DNA of 64,000 bases. It comes from Xiphophorus maculatus (taxonomy: Eukaryota > Chordata > Actinopteri > Cyprinodontiformes > Poeciliidae). The translations under genes were made by a program, and so were the position numbers. The notes below the pieces were generated by a model that saw only the letters and a program-made list of their open reading frames with translations, had not been told where the DNA came from and did no database searches. The stretch spans positions 10,453,015 through 10,517,014 of the forward strand of contig NC_036461.1 of assembly GCF_002775205.1 (NCBI RefSeq). Direction: 5' to 3'. Position 1 is the stretch's first letter; each line of letters begins with the position of its first letter. Shown here one piece after another: positions 1 through 13,482 of the stretch.

Positions 1-224
1 TTTTCTACGGTCCCGGAATGCAACATCATGTCCTTAAATGGGTTTAAAAGTTGATCACGTGGTACAAGAGCAGCAATCTGAGATTGGAGTTTTGTTGCCA
101 CGTGACGATAACCTGCTGTTTGTGATTGGCTGCTCTCTGCCTCCTGCCATTTTTCCCGCAATAAACAAGTGTGGGGGTGTTAGCGTAGCTATACACAGAG
201 AACTTTGCACATTTACCAGCTAAA
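1..224 (+). promoter_or_regulatory. Putative siva1 promoter and 5' UTR
   Basis: Directly upstream of the siva1 ATG are two CACGTG E-boxes (56-61 and 99-104; the second continues into TGACG, a half cAMP-response site) and two inverted CCAAT boxes (ATTGG at 83-87 and 125-129). CCAAT and E-box clusters are usual in TATA-less housekeeping promoters. No TATA box is obvious. The transcription start cannot be fixed from sequence alone. Confidence 0.5.
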
Positions 225-345
225 ATGCCCAAACGAACTTGTCCTTTTCCTGAATCCTTCTCTTCCCAGTACAAAATACATATCGGGCAGCGGGAGATAA
301 ACAGTTACGGAGTGTTTGGAAATAAATATAGGCAAGAAATATACG
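225..345 (+). CDS. siva1: siva1 coding exon 1 (residues 1-41)
   Basis: ATG at 225 begins MPKRTCPF; the exon ends in phase 1 at a GTAAGT donor (346-351). The ATG context (aaaATGc) has A at -3. No earlier in-frame ATG fits the Siva N-terminus. Confidence 0.94.
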
Positions 346-3086
346 GTAAGTAATGGTTGTGGACCACGGACCATCGCTGTTGCTCCCTGTTAGCCACGGT
401 GTTAGCTTCGTTGCGCACATTTGCTTGTGGTTCTCTGCATTTGCAGCTGCTGTTTACGCACTTGTTTTTGTTAAACAGCTGGTTGAGTCTCTTGTATGAT
501 TGCTTTACTCTTCCCCTCCCTTTCTGTCTCTTATAGAAAAGACAAAAAACCTGCTTTTCAATGGTGCGAAAGCTGTAGTGGGGAAAATATGGTCTGGAGA
601 GGAGAAGTGCCCAGATTCACAGTTTAAAGAACAACACACTGCATGCAGTCAGACACTCCTGAGAGGACAGACACTTATTGGGCAGGATGGGAAACTCACA
701 AGAACACATGCTGTACAAGGTAAGTTCAGACTATTGGTCTCATGGTCAAAAATTATGCACAGCAAAGAAATTTTAAATATTTAAACGAACGTTGTGAAGA
801 ACAACATCTCATCCGCAATACACGTGGTGCAGGACTAGATCATAGGCCAGAGAAACTTTCCTGATAACCGTTATAATGCTGCCTGCACAATAGTTAGGTT
901 TCCTGTTATACCAAAACAAGCCTGAAACAGAGAGGATGCAACCGGAAGAATGGTTTAGGTTTTGTAAATTTTTGAAGCAGAGTATAATACATGACTCCAA
1001 CAATCTTTTTGTTTATGCACTTTTTAAATGCATAAAGATTGTGCATTTACACTTTTGTTTGTTGTCTGTATTTTGTTCTCTAATTTGTGTTTTTATTAAC
1101 TACTGTCCACAGAGAGCTGTTTTGGTTCGTAACTGTGTGCCCAAGCATCCAATTTTTGACTCCTAACTTGAAGTACTTCCACATATTAGACATTAACCTG
1201 CAACAATTTGGACAAAGCAGATACTACAGCCACCATACTTATTTTAAATCAGTAACTCAAAGCCAGTAAAAGTTTTGATCCAAACACTACTGACTTTTAA
1301 AGGCACTTTATGTTCCGATCCATAAATGCTTCACAGTTGCAGGAAGGTGAACTCTTCTCACACCCAGCGGTTTGAAGGAATATGGTAGTGGTAAATGTAA
1401 TTAATGCCACATCTGTTGTTGTTTCTACATTCCTCTGCACTGGTATGACTGGTAGGTACCAGATCCTTCATAAAGCCAGGATCTACAACATTTGCTTTTA
1501 GATTTAGGGTTTAACTTTGATTCAAACCATTATTTCAGCTGAACTCCAAGATGAAATTGTTTCTTGACTTCTGTTGGTTTTAAGTAATTACACAGTTGTT
1601 TAAATATGTATTACACCAAGAATATATCTACAATACACGGATTGGATGAGCTTACCTGTTTTCTTTTTCTGGCAGAAACATTGTTAAACAGTTAATGCTT
1701 TGTGCCAGCAGATGTCAGGCTTGGCCTGTGCTTGCAAGATTGCAAGCTTTTAATGTCTGAGCCTAAATGGGTGTATTTTTATGTAGGTGTGCCGGCGGCT
1801 CCCACAGGCTGCTGTGTTTGTCATAAAAATCAGGGTTCCAGGACGCTGTGTTCCCAGTGTGACAGACTGGCTTGTGCTTCTTGTACCAGACAATGTTCCA
1901 GCTGTTGCAGCCTGTGCTGCTCCATCTGCACCATCATAGAGTAAGTTTAACTTCTCCCCTGTCTTTACCTATACATTGTCTTGCAAAAGTTTTAATGCTG
2001 CTTGAATTATCCAGACATTACAACTAGAGACTTTTCTGGGATTTAATGGGATTGTAACAGTCCAGCTGTGTTTATCTTGGTATAAAAACTATTAATCGGC
2101 AAAAGCTTTAGATAAAAATTTGACAGGCAGGTCATGTCAAACTTAAAGGAACAAATAAAATCTCAAATATTGAAGAGCTCACAGATCATTGAGAAAATGG
2201 GAATAGGGTGACACAACTGCAGACCTACCAAAGTATGGCCAGAAGCAGCCATTGTTGTGTTTATGGGAAAAATGTGGGCAAAGAAACATTTTTGAAAGAA
2301 AATAACTGTGGAAAAGGTTATTTTGTTAAATGAGACCAAATATGAAAATGTTAAAGGGTTACAGATACTTATTAAGGACACTGTATATGTTGGTGTAAAA
2401 TGCCTTTTTATACATGTGTTTAGTAATGGTAGAAACTATCAGAGTGACCTTTAATCTTTGTAAGTATACCGGAAATATTTTACACTGAGTTTCAAAAAAG
2501 GTTTGTTAATAAAACTTTTACTAGATGGCATTTCTGTAAGTAGGCACTGAGGGGCGCAGATAAATGTTACATATTCTCATGACTGTCATTACATTTACTG
2601 CCAGAAGGGGTAGACAAATCCTCCCAAGGCAGCTTTTAAATGTTTTCATTTTACTTTGGTCCTTGAATTTACATTTTTCTATCTTTGCTATTTAACAGCA
2701 TTGATTTACTCAATTATTTTAGCTTTAATTTGAGATCTGAAATAAGCAATGTTGCATTAATAAATATATTTTAAGTTTCATGCTTGATTTGCATTAAAGG
2801 GATAAAACACCAGAAGCTGACTGTATTTTCTTAAATTGTTGCTGATAACTCTTCACTAATCATAAAGTCTTCAGATATCTTCAATAAATTGTACTTTAAA
2901 TGATTTACATTTCTCCAGCTTTTTTACCCTTGTGTTAGTGAACCAAAATGAAGTGAGAAAGTTAGATGTTTAATTCTGTTGGACTAATTAAGCAGCTATC
3001 AACTGATATTTAACATTTTAAACCCTCTTCATTCCAGTTACAGTGGACCATACGATGAAGTGCTATGCTGCAGCTGTTCAACATAA
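225..3086 (+). CDS. siva1: siva1, apoptosis regulatory protein Siva (four coding exons, 168 aa)
   Basis: Coding segments 225-345, 537-719, 1787-1940 and 3038-3086 join in frame (507 nt including TAA at 3084-3086), all with GT-AG introns. The protein starts MPKRTCPF, matching the Siva N-terminus. The middle holds EKTKNLLFNGAK and LLRGQTLIGQDGKL, both Siva signatures. Residues 110-166 contain 16 cysteines in 57 positions, a zinc-binding module like the B-box/RING-like end of Siva. At 168 residues it is close to the 175 of human SIVA1, so it is complete. By family knowledge Siva binds the cytoplasmic tail of CD27 and other TNF-receptor members, promotes apoptosis, and works in p53/ARF/MDM2 control. 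The amphipathic central helix lies in exon 2, which is skipped in the human short isoform; 183 nt keeps the frame here too. No defect seen. Confidence 0.95.
537..719 (+). CDS. siva1: siva1 coding exon 2 (residues 41-102)
   Basis: Acceptor TTATAG ends at 536 and donor GTAAGT begins at 720. It encodes EKTKNLLFNGAK through LTRTHAVQ. Length 183 nt (61 codons) makes it skippable without a frameshift. Confidence 0.93.
1787..1940 (+). CDS. siva1: siva1 coding exon 3, cysteine-rich module
   Basis: Acceptor TATGTAG ends at 1786 and donor GTAAGT starts at 1941. Encodes residues 102-152, including CCVCHKN, CSQCDRLAC and CCSLCCSIC. It enters in phase 1 and leaves in phase 2. Confidence 0.93.
3038..3086 (+). 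CDS. siva1: siva1 terminal coding exon
   Basis: Acceptor CATTCCAG ends at 3037. The 49 nt encode DYSGPYDEVLCCSCST and TAA; the split GA/T codon gives the aspartate. The last three cysteines (163, 164, 166) complete the zinc-binding module. Confidence 0.93.
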
Positions 3087-3230
3087 CAAGGACCAACAGG
3101 AAGGATCAGATTGAGTACTTGATCGTGTAAAGTTGCCCCCATGAGATATTACAAAGATTACAGTGTAAACTTGTTTTTATGATTGAAATGTATTCTTGTA
3201 TATATGTGTTTCATTCTGTAATGAACTGAA

Positions 3231-3236
3231 ATTAAA
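3231..3236 (+). terminator. siva1 polyadenylation signal ATTAAA
   Basis: ATTAAA lies 145 bases after the stop and is followed by a T/GT-rich stretch (3240-3270), giving a short 3' UTR of about 160-180 nt. It is the first canonical signal after the stop codon. Confidence 0.65.
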
Positions 3237-3249
3237 CTTGAATGTTTTT

Positions 3250-6200
3250 ATTAAGTCTATTTTACTTTGTAAATTTTATGTTTTGACTTGGTATTGCATT
3301 AAATAGCATATGTTCTAATTTTTCAATTTGGAAATTGATGTCTCAAAGTTCTTGTTTACAAATATTAGATATGTTTTTTAAAAAACCCAAAAAGTCACAA
3401 GTTGAAGAAGAATGATTTGCTACATTTTTAAAATTCCAAAACTATGCATAACACAAAGTCTACTCACAACAAAAGTATTGATGTATTGAAATCTGTTGTT
3501 CAAATTTGAGTTTGAGTGAATACTTATTTATTTGATAGTTTACATAGAGAGAAAAGTAATCTGAAAGCAGCAGCTTGGAGCCCTAGCTAAACAACACCCT
3601 ACAGAGGAATTTAAAACGACTCTGCCTGTTATTTACTACACTGGGGAAAAACCATCTGTAACCCATCAATGTAATTTGAAACGCTAAGACTCTACCAACC
3701 TTTACGTTACATTTTCCAGTTTCTGCTCCAGTTCTGACCAGCATTACTCTGATGCTAACAGTGCTATGTCCTTCTGTTTCTCAGAGAAATGGTCAACAGA
3801 ATACTCTGGGGAGCCATGAATAGAATGTGAAAGTCACATTTCTCCATACAATCTGCTGATTTAGCTTGTGAGGCTTTGACTGCACTAAAGCAATGTAGTT
3901 AAAACAAACAGGACAACACCTGTTAGCAACTTAAAACAGCATAATTACAGCTGCTGTTGATTTCTCCAGATGCTGTTTAGACCTCTGAAAGCTGCATGTG
4001 GTGTGAAGGAAAGTGAGAAAGGTGCAGTGAAATATTTCATTAATTTGGATAAATGCTGAGCAATTAATACTATATGTAGTCTGCGGGCATCAGCTGGTGT
4101 TTGGTACTGACAGTTGGCACAAGAGTTAAAACTACATTGTAAAAGAAACGATGTTCTTGCTTGATCAATTATATGATTGCAAAAATAAAAACTGCAAGCA
4201 GCCCTGTTGTCTGACTGTTGACTCCCCGCTGGAGTTATCCATAGGAATTTTGGCATAAACTATTATTTTGGATTGCTAGTGGTGAATAATTTCAGGTCAA
4301 GGAATGTTTCCAACAGAGAGAGATCTTTTTGGTTGTAGAGCTCACTAATGTCTTCTGCGTAGTTAATCTTTGTAGCGGAGGTGCTTGCATTCATCTTCAT
4401 AATCGGATCCATGAGGGTGCCAACTCAATGTTTTCACATACAGGGGGGCTTTTTGTTTCAGAATATTCCATCTCATGTCATTTAAACATAACAAATAAGC
4501 TGTTTATAATGTGTTCATTTATTTCCTGCTATTTGGCACTAAAATATGTTGGAAAAAATGTATATAAAAACATCTGAGTCTAAAGGTTACTCATCAGCAG
4601 GTGGCAGCACACTTCATAAAATACTTGTTTGAGAGCTGAGTTGTTAAAGAGACTTGGCATCTTCGCAGTTTCTCTTTGTGTGCGAACACATTAGTCTCCC
4701 CAGTCTGAAGACAAACTCCTTCAACCTTCCAACCAAAGTGTTTTATTTTGGCTCGACGACGATAATGACATTCCTACCCAGCTTTTCTGGAATGACCTTG
4801 AGATTTATTTGCTGAAACAAGACAAACGAGAGACAGAACAGAACCAGAGCTTTGAAGCGGTTTGGCTTCGGTTATCCCTACCGGACCCGACCTTGGGGTG
4901 GTGTAGTCATCACTTTGTGTTGGCTGCTGTTCATCACTGGCGACGGCTGCCTTTCAGGGTCAGATATTGTACACTGTAAATAATTGTTCTCAGCAGCACT
5001 TTACAGCAATCGGTCACACGCCGTCGTGGATGCCGGTGTTGTGTTTATCTGTGCTACGGCTTGGTTCGAGTGAGCTTCGCGGAGCTTATTGCAAATGCGT
5101 CTGTGAACCGTCGAGTCACATCGCTTGCTCAGCGGCCCAGTTGTGGCCCGGGTCTTTGGGGAGCTGTTGCAGTTGGTGTCCGAGGGCACTGCTTGACTTC
5201 TGGCTGAGTGAGCAGACAGCTGCTGGGGAGCCAGGCGTCAACTTGTCTGCACATTTCTTGATAAGACTTTAAGAAACTCCGTTAGATATGAAAGACTTGA
5301 TGTAGATATGTGGCTTTTAAAGCTGCAGTGTTTCTGCTGAATATTGGACAAAAGAAGCTCAATACATACAAACTAGACTTGTTTTTAGACAATGGAAGTG
5401 GCTGAAATTGGTCGGTTATGATTATTAACTTCTTTTTTTTTTTGGAGTAGCCCTGAATGTTGATTATAATGATTATCAACATTATAAAAGTTGATAATCT
5501 ATGTTCTATTGAAAAATGTACTTTCTTTATTTGAGCACATTTAGTTTGTGGAGGGGGCAGTCAGGGTTACATCGCCTTGAGTGCCCCAAATATTTGCCTT
5601 CCTTACAATTATGAAATTAAGGCTTTTTTTGTAATTCATAATGTATAAAGTAGATCAAAGTGTCTAGAAATTGAATAATCCACATGAGAAACGTGACACA
5701 TCCCGAAGACACATTTATCTTAGGGACTTTTAAAAAAGGGAAAGAGAGCAATCAAATAAGGCAGATCCAAATTGATTTTTACAACTCTTGGGTGGTTTCA
5801 GTAAAATAGCATATTTCATAAGCATCTATCGAGACAGAGTAATTAATTAAAGGTATAAAAACATTAAAACTGTGATGAACAAGAGTGGAAAAATGATGCT
5901 CTAGAAGTTCAAAATGGAGGGATGTACAGACATTTCATCAAATGCAGAGGGCACTGCATCTTCTCTCCATCACTGTAGGTTTCATACCCTTGGAGTTCTA
6001 TCTTTGAACATGTGATTATGATTATTCATGTTTTGCATTCTTTTCCGTTCTTTTCTTTGACTTGACTGCTTTGCATATGATGCTTAGCCTCCCTCACCCC
6101 ATCTTGCTGTTTTGAACTCTGTATTGATGACTTTATGTACCTGCATAAACCAGAGTACAGCTGTTAGGCACATCTTCAAGCACATCCTCATCCTTGACAC

Positions 6201-9200
6201 CAAAAGGTTGCGTTGAGCAGCCTTGCTGGGAAAGAACCCCTCATATGGTACATGTATGGTGGCAAGAAGCAAGGGGGGGCCCACATAATCACCCATCGGG
6301 CACCAGACAGCACCAACTGGACCGGACCACGTGGCTTTGTCTTTCACCCTTTCTTTTGGAGGACCAGCTGTGGTCTGAGCGTGGCGAGTGTCAAACCCAG
6401 TGATGCTGCTGCTATAAATATGAGTCATTGAGTGGATGGAGCTTGAGTTAGTGACAGCTGTATGCTGGACCAAGGGCACGCTATCTTGGCACCATTGAAG
6501 GGAGACGGTCCAAATAAGGTCAACACAGTACGAGAGATTGCTACATACTTTTATTACGATTTTAGTGTATTTAATATTTTATTGTATTTACAACCAGATG
6601 TTAGCAAAGAAGTGGAAAGTTTTGTCATACTTCTGTGGTTTATTTGAAATTGGAGGGCAGATATGACATTTTAGAATCATAAAACCTATAAATGTTAAAA
6701 GTGTTAAAAATCTATTTTAATCTGCTTTTCCATAGTTAAGACATACCCTATATCAATAGTTCTATTTTTATGTACCCTCTTGTCAATGCAAAACATTTAA
6801 TGATTTTTGTTGATCACGTGAAATCATTAATCAATCCTGTAAAACATGTCTGAGCCAAATGGAGAAGGGTTTTGACTGCAGTTGCAGTTAGCTTATATAT
6901 TTGTATTTTCACTTCCATTTCATCCACAGCATGTAGCATTAGCTCGAAGGTACTTTTTTGGTCAAAACAACTGATTGTTGTGGGGAAACTAAAAGTGCTC
7001 TGTTGTAAAGTCCCTGTAATTCGTCACAGTGGCAAATGACCACGAATAACAACAAAATTGTTATTCATAACCCTAAAATTCCTTCATATACAAGCAATTT
7101 CTGGTCTGGTTCTGACCAGCATTGTTGCACTAATGTGTACAGGCATGGGTCTCCACTTTCCTCCCACAATATAATAACCATGGAAGCTTGTTTGTAATCT
7201 ATTACTTTAAGTTTTTTCTCTTGACTTTGTCCTCCTCACTGAATAAAAATCTATATAAATATAATTTTTTTTAAACTCTATTTCAAGCCATCCTTTACTA
7301 TTGCTACTTTGGTCTTCGGTGGACATTACATTATGTATTGATTTGGTGGCTGAAATGTAACACCACTACTAATGGACGACTGCCTTTTTTTTCTCATACT
7401 GAAATTAATATAACTATCATGACCCACAGCTATGAATACCACTGAAACGGAAAAGTTGCAAAAATCATGATTATGTGTCCTTTGAAATATTGTCTCAGAT
7501 TTTCTGAAAGTCAAAAGAATGGCTCCTCCAAACATTAAGTGGATGATAACAATATGCATGTGTAAGCCAGGGGGGCAAACTAACAATGCGTATGTGTGTG
7601 TGTGTACTGTCTGTACACAAGCGTGCGTGCGGACGTGTTTGTGTGCCCTTTTCAAAGTGTGACCACCTGTCCTTTGTTAAGAAATAAATAAATAAACATT
7701 GGCCCCACCAGCTGTCCCTGGCAGTCCGTCCCTGCAGAGGTCAAGGGCTCCCACCGCTGGCCTTGTTGAGGTGGTGGACACTTACAACTTTCCTCTCAAC
7801 TTCTCTCAAGTACCTCTAAACACAAACACACACACGCACACATTGGAACACACAAAAAACCAGGCTTTGAGCCTTGGAGAGGAATGTTTTATTACTCCGT
7901 CGAGTTACACTGCACATATCCCAGCTCGTCACCCTGCAGCTAAGCCCCGTCACATGGCCCCTGCTTTCCATGTGAATGTGTTGGTTCATAAGAAATGCAC
8001 ACAGGCAGGAAGTTTAAGCCCTGGATCCCTGAAGGCAGATGTGAGATGTTTGGTGCCGGTGAGCGCTCCGAGGCCTGCTGCTACTGTGGCTGCTTACAGT
8101 AACATTGAGAAGGGCCCTTATTTACAGTGCCATAAGCTGGCTGAGGCTGTTGGGGTGGCTATGAATGATCTTGGGAGGACATTGTTTTCTTTATGTTGGA
8201 GCTGGCTGGCTAGCGCCGCCGTGTCGTCTGTTTGTGTATAAAGTACGTGCTGGGGAGCTGGGCCAGACAATAGCCCGGCTGAGCTACTACCCACGCACAC
8301 AATAGAGCAGTGGGATGAGGCCGTGGTTTTTTGGGGGCCGTGGGGGTGGGCAGTTCTGGGCGAGCTGGATGCAGCCCTTGTCTATATGGCGTTCCCAGAG
8401 TGTGGGTGAGCTGGGATTTGGGGGAGGGTGGTGGGAACCCGAGCACATCCCGATTGGGATCACGTAGCAAAGCAGCTGGATTTCTTTCATGGTGCAGCAG
8501 GGAAATAATTAAAAGTCCTTCGTATTGAAAATGTCGAATGAATTGGCATGAATCTCCTTAATTAGACACACATTGGTACGAGTGTGTTTACACACAAATA
8601 CTGTGTGTAATCAAGTCGAGTTTTGGTAAAAACTAAATAGCAGTCAAGTGGGTTTGCTATGGAGGTTTTATCTCTTCTTCGGTATATTGGAAACAGGTCA
8701 GAAACAATAGGAGCTCATCTTGAAACTACTCTGTCCTTGAGGTCAGTTTACACTTTCAGACAGATAGGTCCTGTAAGACCTGAAGTATTGTCACACTGTT
8801 GTCTCTGTACACACTGCAGTACTCCATACACACAGCAACCACTAGTGTGTCAGACAAGGACTTCTCATTGGAATACGGTGACACCCACCTTTATTCGCAC
8901 CCATAGTGAAAATGTGCAAAAAGCCTTAAAATAAATTAATCTTTTACTGCAGTGGCATAATCTTGAATTATTATTTCTGTTAATCCAGTGTAGTACATTT
9001 ATTCAGTGGGCAGAAAGTTCAGTGTCAAGATTTTCTTTTTTTATGAAACCTTCACTGGGATAGAAATATAACAGCAGAAAAGGCACATCTGTTTTAGAAA
9101 AAATCGTTTTTCATGCTTCCTAGAGAACTGCAGCCAAGTGTTGAGTTTTTAAGTGATACTAGAAAGAAGACTCTTCTCTCCTACCATCACAAACATAATT

Positions 9201-12200
9201 TCCTCTGGTAATTTACCTGGAATTGTTTGCTAGAGGAAACTAAGCGATTTTTAGCAAAAAAAAAAAACAGTTAAGGTGTGAAAAAAATTATGAATATGCA
9301 AAAAAGCTCCACATTCTCATGGTTAAATATGGAGGGTATGTGAAGCTGTGGCCCTGTTTCTCTTCCAAAGTCTATGTGAACTTTGTAAAATAAACTGCAT
9401 TATGAATCATTGGAATAGTAAGGCATTTTAAATTAATATCAGGTGGACTGCCAGAAAACTAAAAATGAGTCGTCTTTAGGTCTTTCAATGGAATATTTAT
9501 CTAAAAGTCTCCAGACTAATATAACAACTAAGAAACAAGCTAAAAAGGTAATAAAAGAGGACTTGGGATTGTGATAAGAGAAACAAAAATTCCCTATCTG
9601 TGTAAGCTCTGACACATATATTTCTTGTGAAATATTATGGTAGAAAATCTGCTTTATTGTTGTTTTTTTAATCAAAGTTAGCTGATAATCTGGTGTGAGA
9701 CTGCTTAAAAAGGGAATGAGGGGGAAGGGAAACAAAAAGATTGCCACACAAACAGATAAAGTTGTTCCATTTAATTCTATGTAGAATCTCAATAAAAGAC
9801 CTAAATCAAGATTGTCACATTTTCACAGCACACACACACAGTCACACTCCAAAAACAAAAGCCCAAACAGAGAAAAATGCACAATTAAAGATCAAAGTAA
9901 AATTGTCTCAGTATCTAAGCAATGCCAATTCTGCACAAAGATTGTCCTCTAAATCTCTACACCGCTAACACTGAAGCAACTGCTCGCTAGAAAATATACT
10001 TTCATTTAAAAAATTATATTAGATTCTAATGGCACTTCTAAAAAGTCTATTGAAAACGTATGTGTTCGACATGTAGAAGTGTTTTTTTTTTTTCACATAG
10101 GAGCCAAATTAAAACCAAGAATAAAATGTCGTACAGGAAGCATATGAAATAATAAATATTTTTCATGATTATTCACAGTTGTAACCTGCAGAGGACACAA
10201 TTCTAGTGATTTGCTTTTGATTTGAAAGAGCACACAGCATGAGGGGCAAACGTATCCCTGTTTCAAGAAGAAGAAAAAAAAATCTGCGTTTCACATTCAA
10301 CAGTGACATAAAAATAAAAATACAAATGAAACAGATTAATTTCCAGTAGTATTGACTTAAAAAATTAAACACAAAGGTGACTTCAATTTAACACAACCAC
10401 AGCTACTTTATTCACAAAATTTCAACCCCCTTGGTTTAATCTCTCACAATAAATCACTAATGAATGCTTTTTAGTTTTGCCCAAACATTTTATCTAAAAA
10501 AACCCAAAAGAAAACTTAAATATCTTAATACCAGCAGGGCAATATTTCTGTAAGGCAAAAATAAAAAATAGAAATTAAAAAGTTTTCTCCAGATGCAGCA
10601 CCGATTTGTGTGTCTACAAGGCACATTTGGTGATCATCCTGGAGGTATAAATAAAAACAGCAAACAAAATCAAGATTATTTTTTTTCTCATTTTTTACGT
10701 GTTAGTTATTCTACCGCTGTACATTAGAGGATCAGAAAGGTTCCTTTAAAAAAAGAAAGAAAATCTACATTCCTTTGTGCTTCATTTCAAATTAACTTTA
10801 CCAGCACTTATCAGAAGTGATGTGTGTGAAAAGGAGTGTTTTTATTTCATTCAAGCATCACTGCTGGGTTTGAATCAGGGGAAAAAAACAACAGACTTGC
10901 AATTCCAAGCAAAATCCTCCTCCTTACTCATTGTAAGAAAAAAAAATGCCAATAGCTGTTTCTGAATTCATTTGATTGAAAGACCAGAAAAAAAAATTAA
11001 TCAGGGAACAATGGACATTTTTCCACCACATGCTTTGAAGCCTTCAAACAATGCACCTGTTTACTGTCTGCCTTTGCTAAATACATTTCTCACATTCCAC
11101 CGGTTCCATTCAACCCAGAAAAAGTGCAAAAAGAGGCCTGAAGTGCCTTTTCTCCCCATAGCTTTGGAGAGCACAGAGATACACAATGATCCCTTGAGAA
11201 CTACCTGGAATTGGAAAAGAGGTGAAGGAGGCAGGTAGAGGGGGGACAATGCCTGTATTGTCTGGTTTCTATAGGTAGTCAGTAGCGTATCGGTGCGGCT
11301 GTGCTTGTGAACAACTGTTTCACCTGTCAGAGCAGAAGTCGGAGCACTACTAAATGATTTGTAGCTAGAAGGTGGAGCTCAATAGACCCCTGGACGTGGA
11401 AAAGGAAACAAACTCTGAAAAGGATGTGTCAACTCACACACTTTCTGATATGGGGGAAAAAAACAAACCCATTTGATAAATATAATATATATTTACATTA
11501 AATACACAAATAGTAAGAAATAGCAGCCTAGACAATAGTGTTGAAATTATATGCATGCTAAAAAGAAGTGCTTCTCTGTGTTCCATGTGAGACATATGGA
11601 AAACTCTGGAGAGATTTTCCAAAACATTATATATTAAAATACGATTACAGTAAGTTGATTTGCACAGAGAAAAAAAGAAAAACAAAACAAACCGACAGAC
11701 CCAACACCAGTTAATGTGTACCAACATCGCTAGGCAAAAAAAAAACAAAAACAAAAAACAAACACCTAAAAGTAAACCCTGAACCAAGTCCAACTAATAA
11801 ATAAGTTCTGATCAAGTCTTTTCAGGACAGATTAGATGAATATTTTGAACTTTTAGTGCTACTCCCAAGTTAAGAATCCATAACAGCACCTATGCATAAA
11901 CAAACAGAACCATTTCCTGCCCATAAAGAGACAAAGGCTTCATCAGTAGTAACTTAGACACATACAGAGGTGCAAAACAAGGAGAAATTTCAATAGAAGC
12001 AGCTAAATGGCAAATGTTTAATGCTTTCTAATTTTGATTCCGCACCATCAGTGTACCTTTTGTATCATACCAAAAAAATAACAAGGTATTTTACCAGCCA
12101 AATAACTGACCCAATTGAGTCAATAAAACAAACAAGATTTATTTTAGAACATATTGCCTTTTTTCAGTGACTGGTAATGCTTTTGGATCATTTTTTAAAA

Positions 12201-12366
12201 AGACACTTGCTATTACTTGGCATTTGAAGATAATCCATGTCTTTTAAAGGCTTCAACAGTTTAAAATAAAAGAATAGCAACTTGTGCTAATTTATGAAGT
12301 ACACTAGATTAAACATTAAGGATTTCATTAGGCAACAGTGTTACAGACGTTAGTTTAATACCTTTC
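3250..12366. other. Intergenic, AT-rich, no gene supported
   Basis: No open frame here shows protein-like composition, recognisable domains or consistent splice context. The stretch holds AT-rich sequence, short CA/TG runs (7592-7604, 7820-7850, 9829-9840) and one CpG-enriched patch entered separately. From about 9700 rightwards the + strand is A-rich, so the minus strand is T-rich. That could suit a long zbtb42 3' UTR, but I cannot place its end. Confidence 0.5.
4740..5260. promoter_or_regulatory. CpG-enriched island-like patch, unassigned
   Basis: CpG dinucleotides are clearly denser than in the flanks (for example near 4755-4770, 4855-4895, 5015-5030, 5060-5120 and 5180). Such patches in fish often mark promoters or transcribed first exons, but no gene start can be tied to it. 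It lies 1.6 kb past siva1 and 9 kb beyond the zbtb42 3' end. Confidence 0.3.
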
Positions 12367-13391
12367 TAGAGATGCACTGATCAATATGTCAGAGCTGAAA
12401 ATCAGGCCATTTCCCTTGATCAGATCGGATAGTGGCATACTGTAGAAAATCAGTTTTCCCCTTTACTTATTAAATGGATATAAACTAAGAACATTTTTGG
12501 TCTGTCCCGTTTTTGCGTACAAAAATAAGACAGACTAACTGATTTGTGATTATTTTTGTGCAGATGATTTAGCTCGCAGAATTAATTACAAAAAGAGAAA
12601 TTCTTCCATAAAATATCTTTGATGGATACATTATATTTAGTCACTGATGATGACTATTTTAATTACAAGAGATGCACCAATCCATTTGGGTCAGACCCAG
12701 ATATCAGAAATGATATCTGGCCCTGATCTGCTCAAATTTGTAATGAACATGTCAAACATTAAAAAAATCTTTTTTTTTTTTTTTTTTTTGCAATTCATCA
12801 CATGCATTAAAACTAAAAAAAACATTACAGGCAGTTTGTGGTCTATGACGCCTTTGTATAAGAAAAACAGACTAGACGAGCCGTTTTTGGCTAGGTTATA
12901 CAGATAATCTTGCTGTTGTCTGCTGCCTATAAATAGAGAAACTTCTCCAATTAAATATTTTTGTTGAATGGATTATATTTAGTATCTAAAGATAATTTAA
13001 ATTGCTAGTGACAAACCAATCAGTCGCTAGTTGAAAGAGGCCAGTTTCCCCAGTCTTTTCTGACTGATGGTCAGTAGGTCAAATAATGGGCTTTTATTCC
13101 CCCCCTGCTTAATAACTGCAACTAAAAGTGTTCTATGCTTGTAAATGCATGAACAGCCTTTGCTTTGGTGCACTTAGTTCAGTTTAATTCAGAGAAAAAT
13201 ACAGACAGGACTATTTGCTTTGATCAAAAAAATGTAGATATTCGTATAACCTATTTTTTTCAGACTACTTGTACTTCAGTGTATTATAGTCCTGAATGAT
13301 AAAAATTAGCTGTCAAGAATCAGTATTGGCAGACCTTGTGGGAAAACTGAAATCAGTATTGATCAAGAGACGCGTGATCGGTGCATCTCTG
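12367..13391. mobile_element. Non-autonomous hAT-like element with internal repeated units
   Basis: Left end TAGAGATGCACTGATC (12367-12382) and the reverse complement of the right end (CAGAGATGCACCGATC, 13376-13391) match at 14 of 16 positions, the AGAGATGCACCGATC type of end seen in fish hAT miniature elements. TACCTTTC before the left end and TACTTTTC just after the right end may be a decayed 8-bp duplication, one base out of register. No transposase is encoded. A second internal copy of the end (GAGATGCACCAATCC, about 12669) and decayed repeats near 13002 divide it into about three related units of roughly 300-350 bp. Confidence 0.65.
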
Positions 13392-13476
13392 CTACTTTTC
13401 ATCTCGGTTTTGTCTATAAAGTAGCAAATTTAAGGCCAATCCACCAAGATGTGCTCAAAACTAAAGAAGCTGGAAA

Positions 13477-13482
13477 TTTAAT
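13477..13482 (-). terminator. Candidate zbtb42 polyadenylation signal
   Basis: TTTAAT on + reads ATTAAA on the minus strand, about 610 bases past the zbtb42 stop. It is the nearest such signal outside the transposon, but fish ZBTB 3' UTRs can be much longer. Confidence 0.25.

Noticed and set aside
7699..8241. 180-codon open frame upstream of zbtb42 3' region
   Set aside because: Composition follows local simple repeats (CA runs) and no domain is recognisable; no splice or initiation support.
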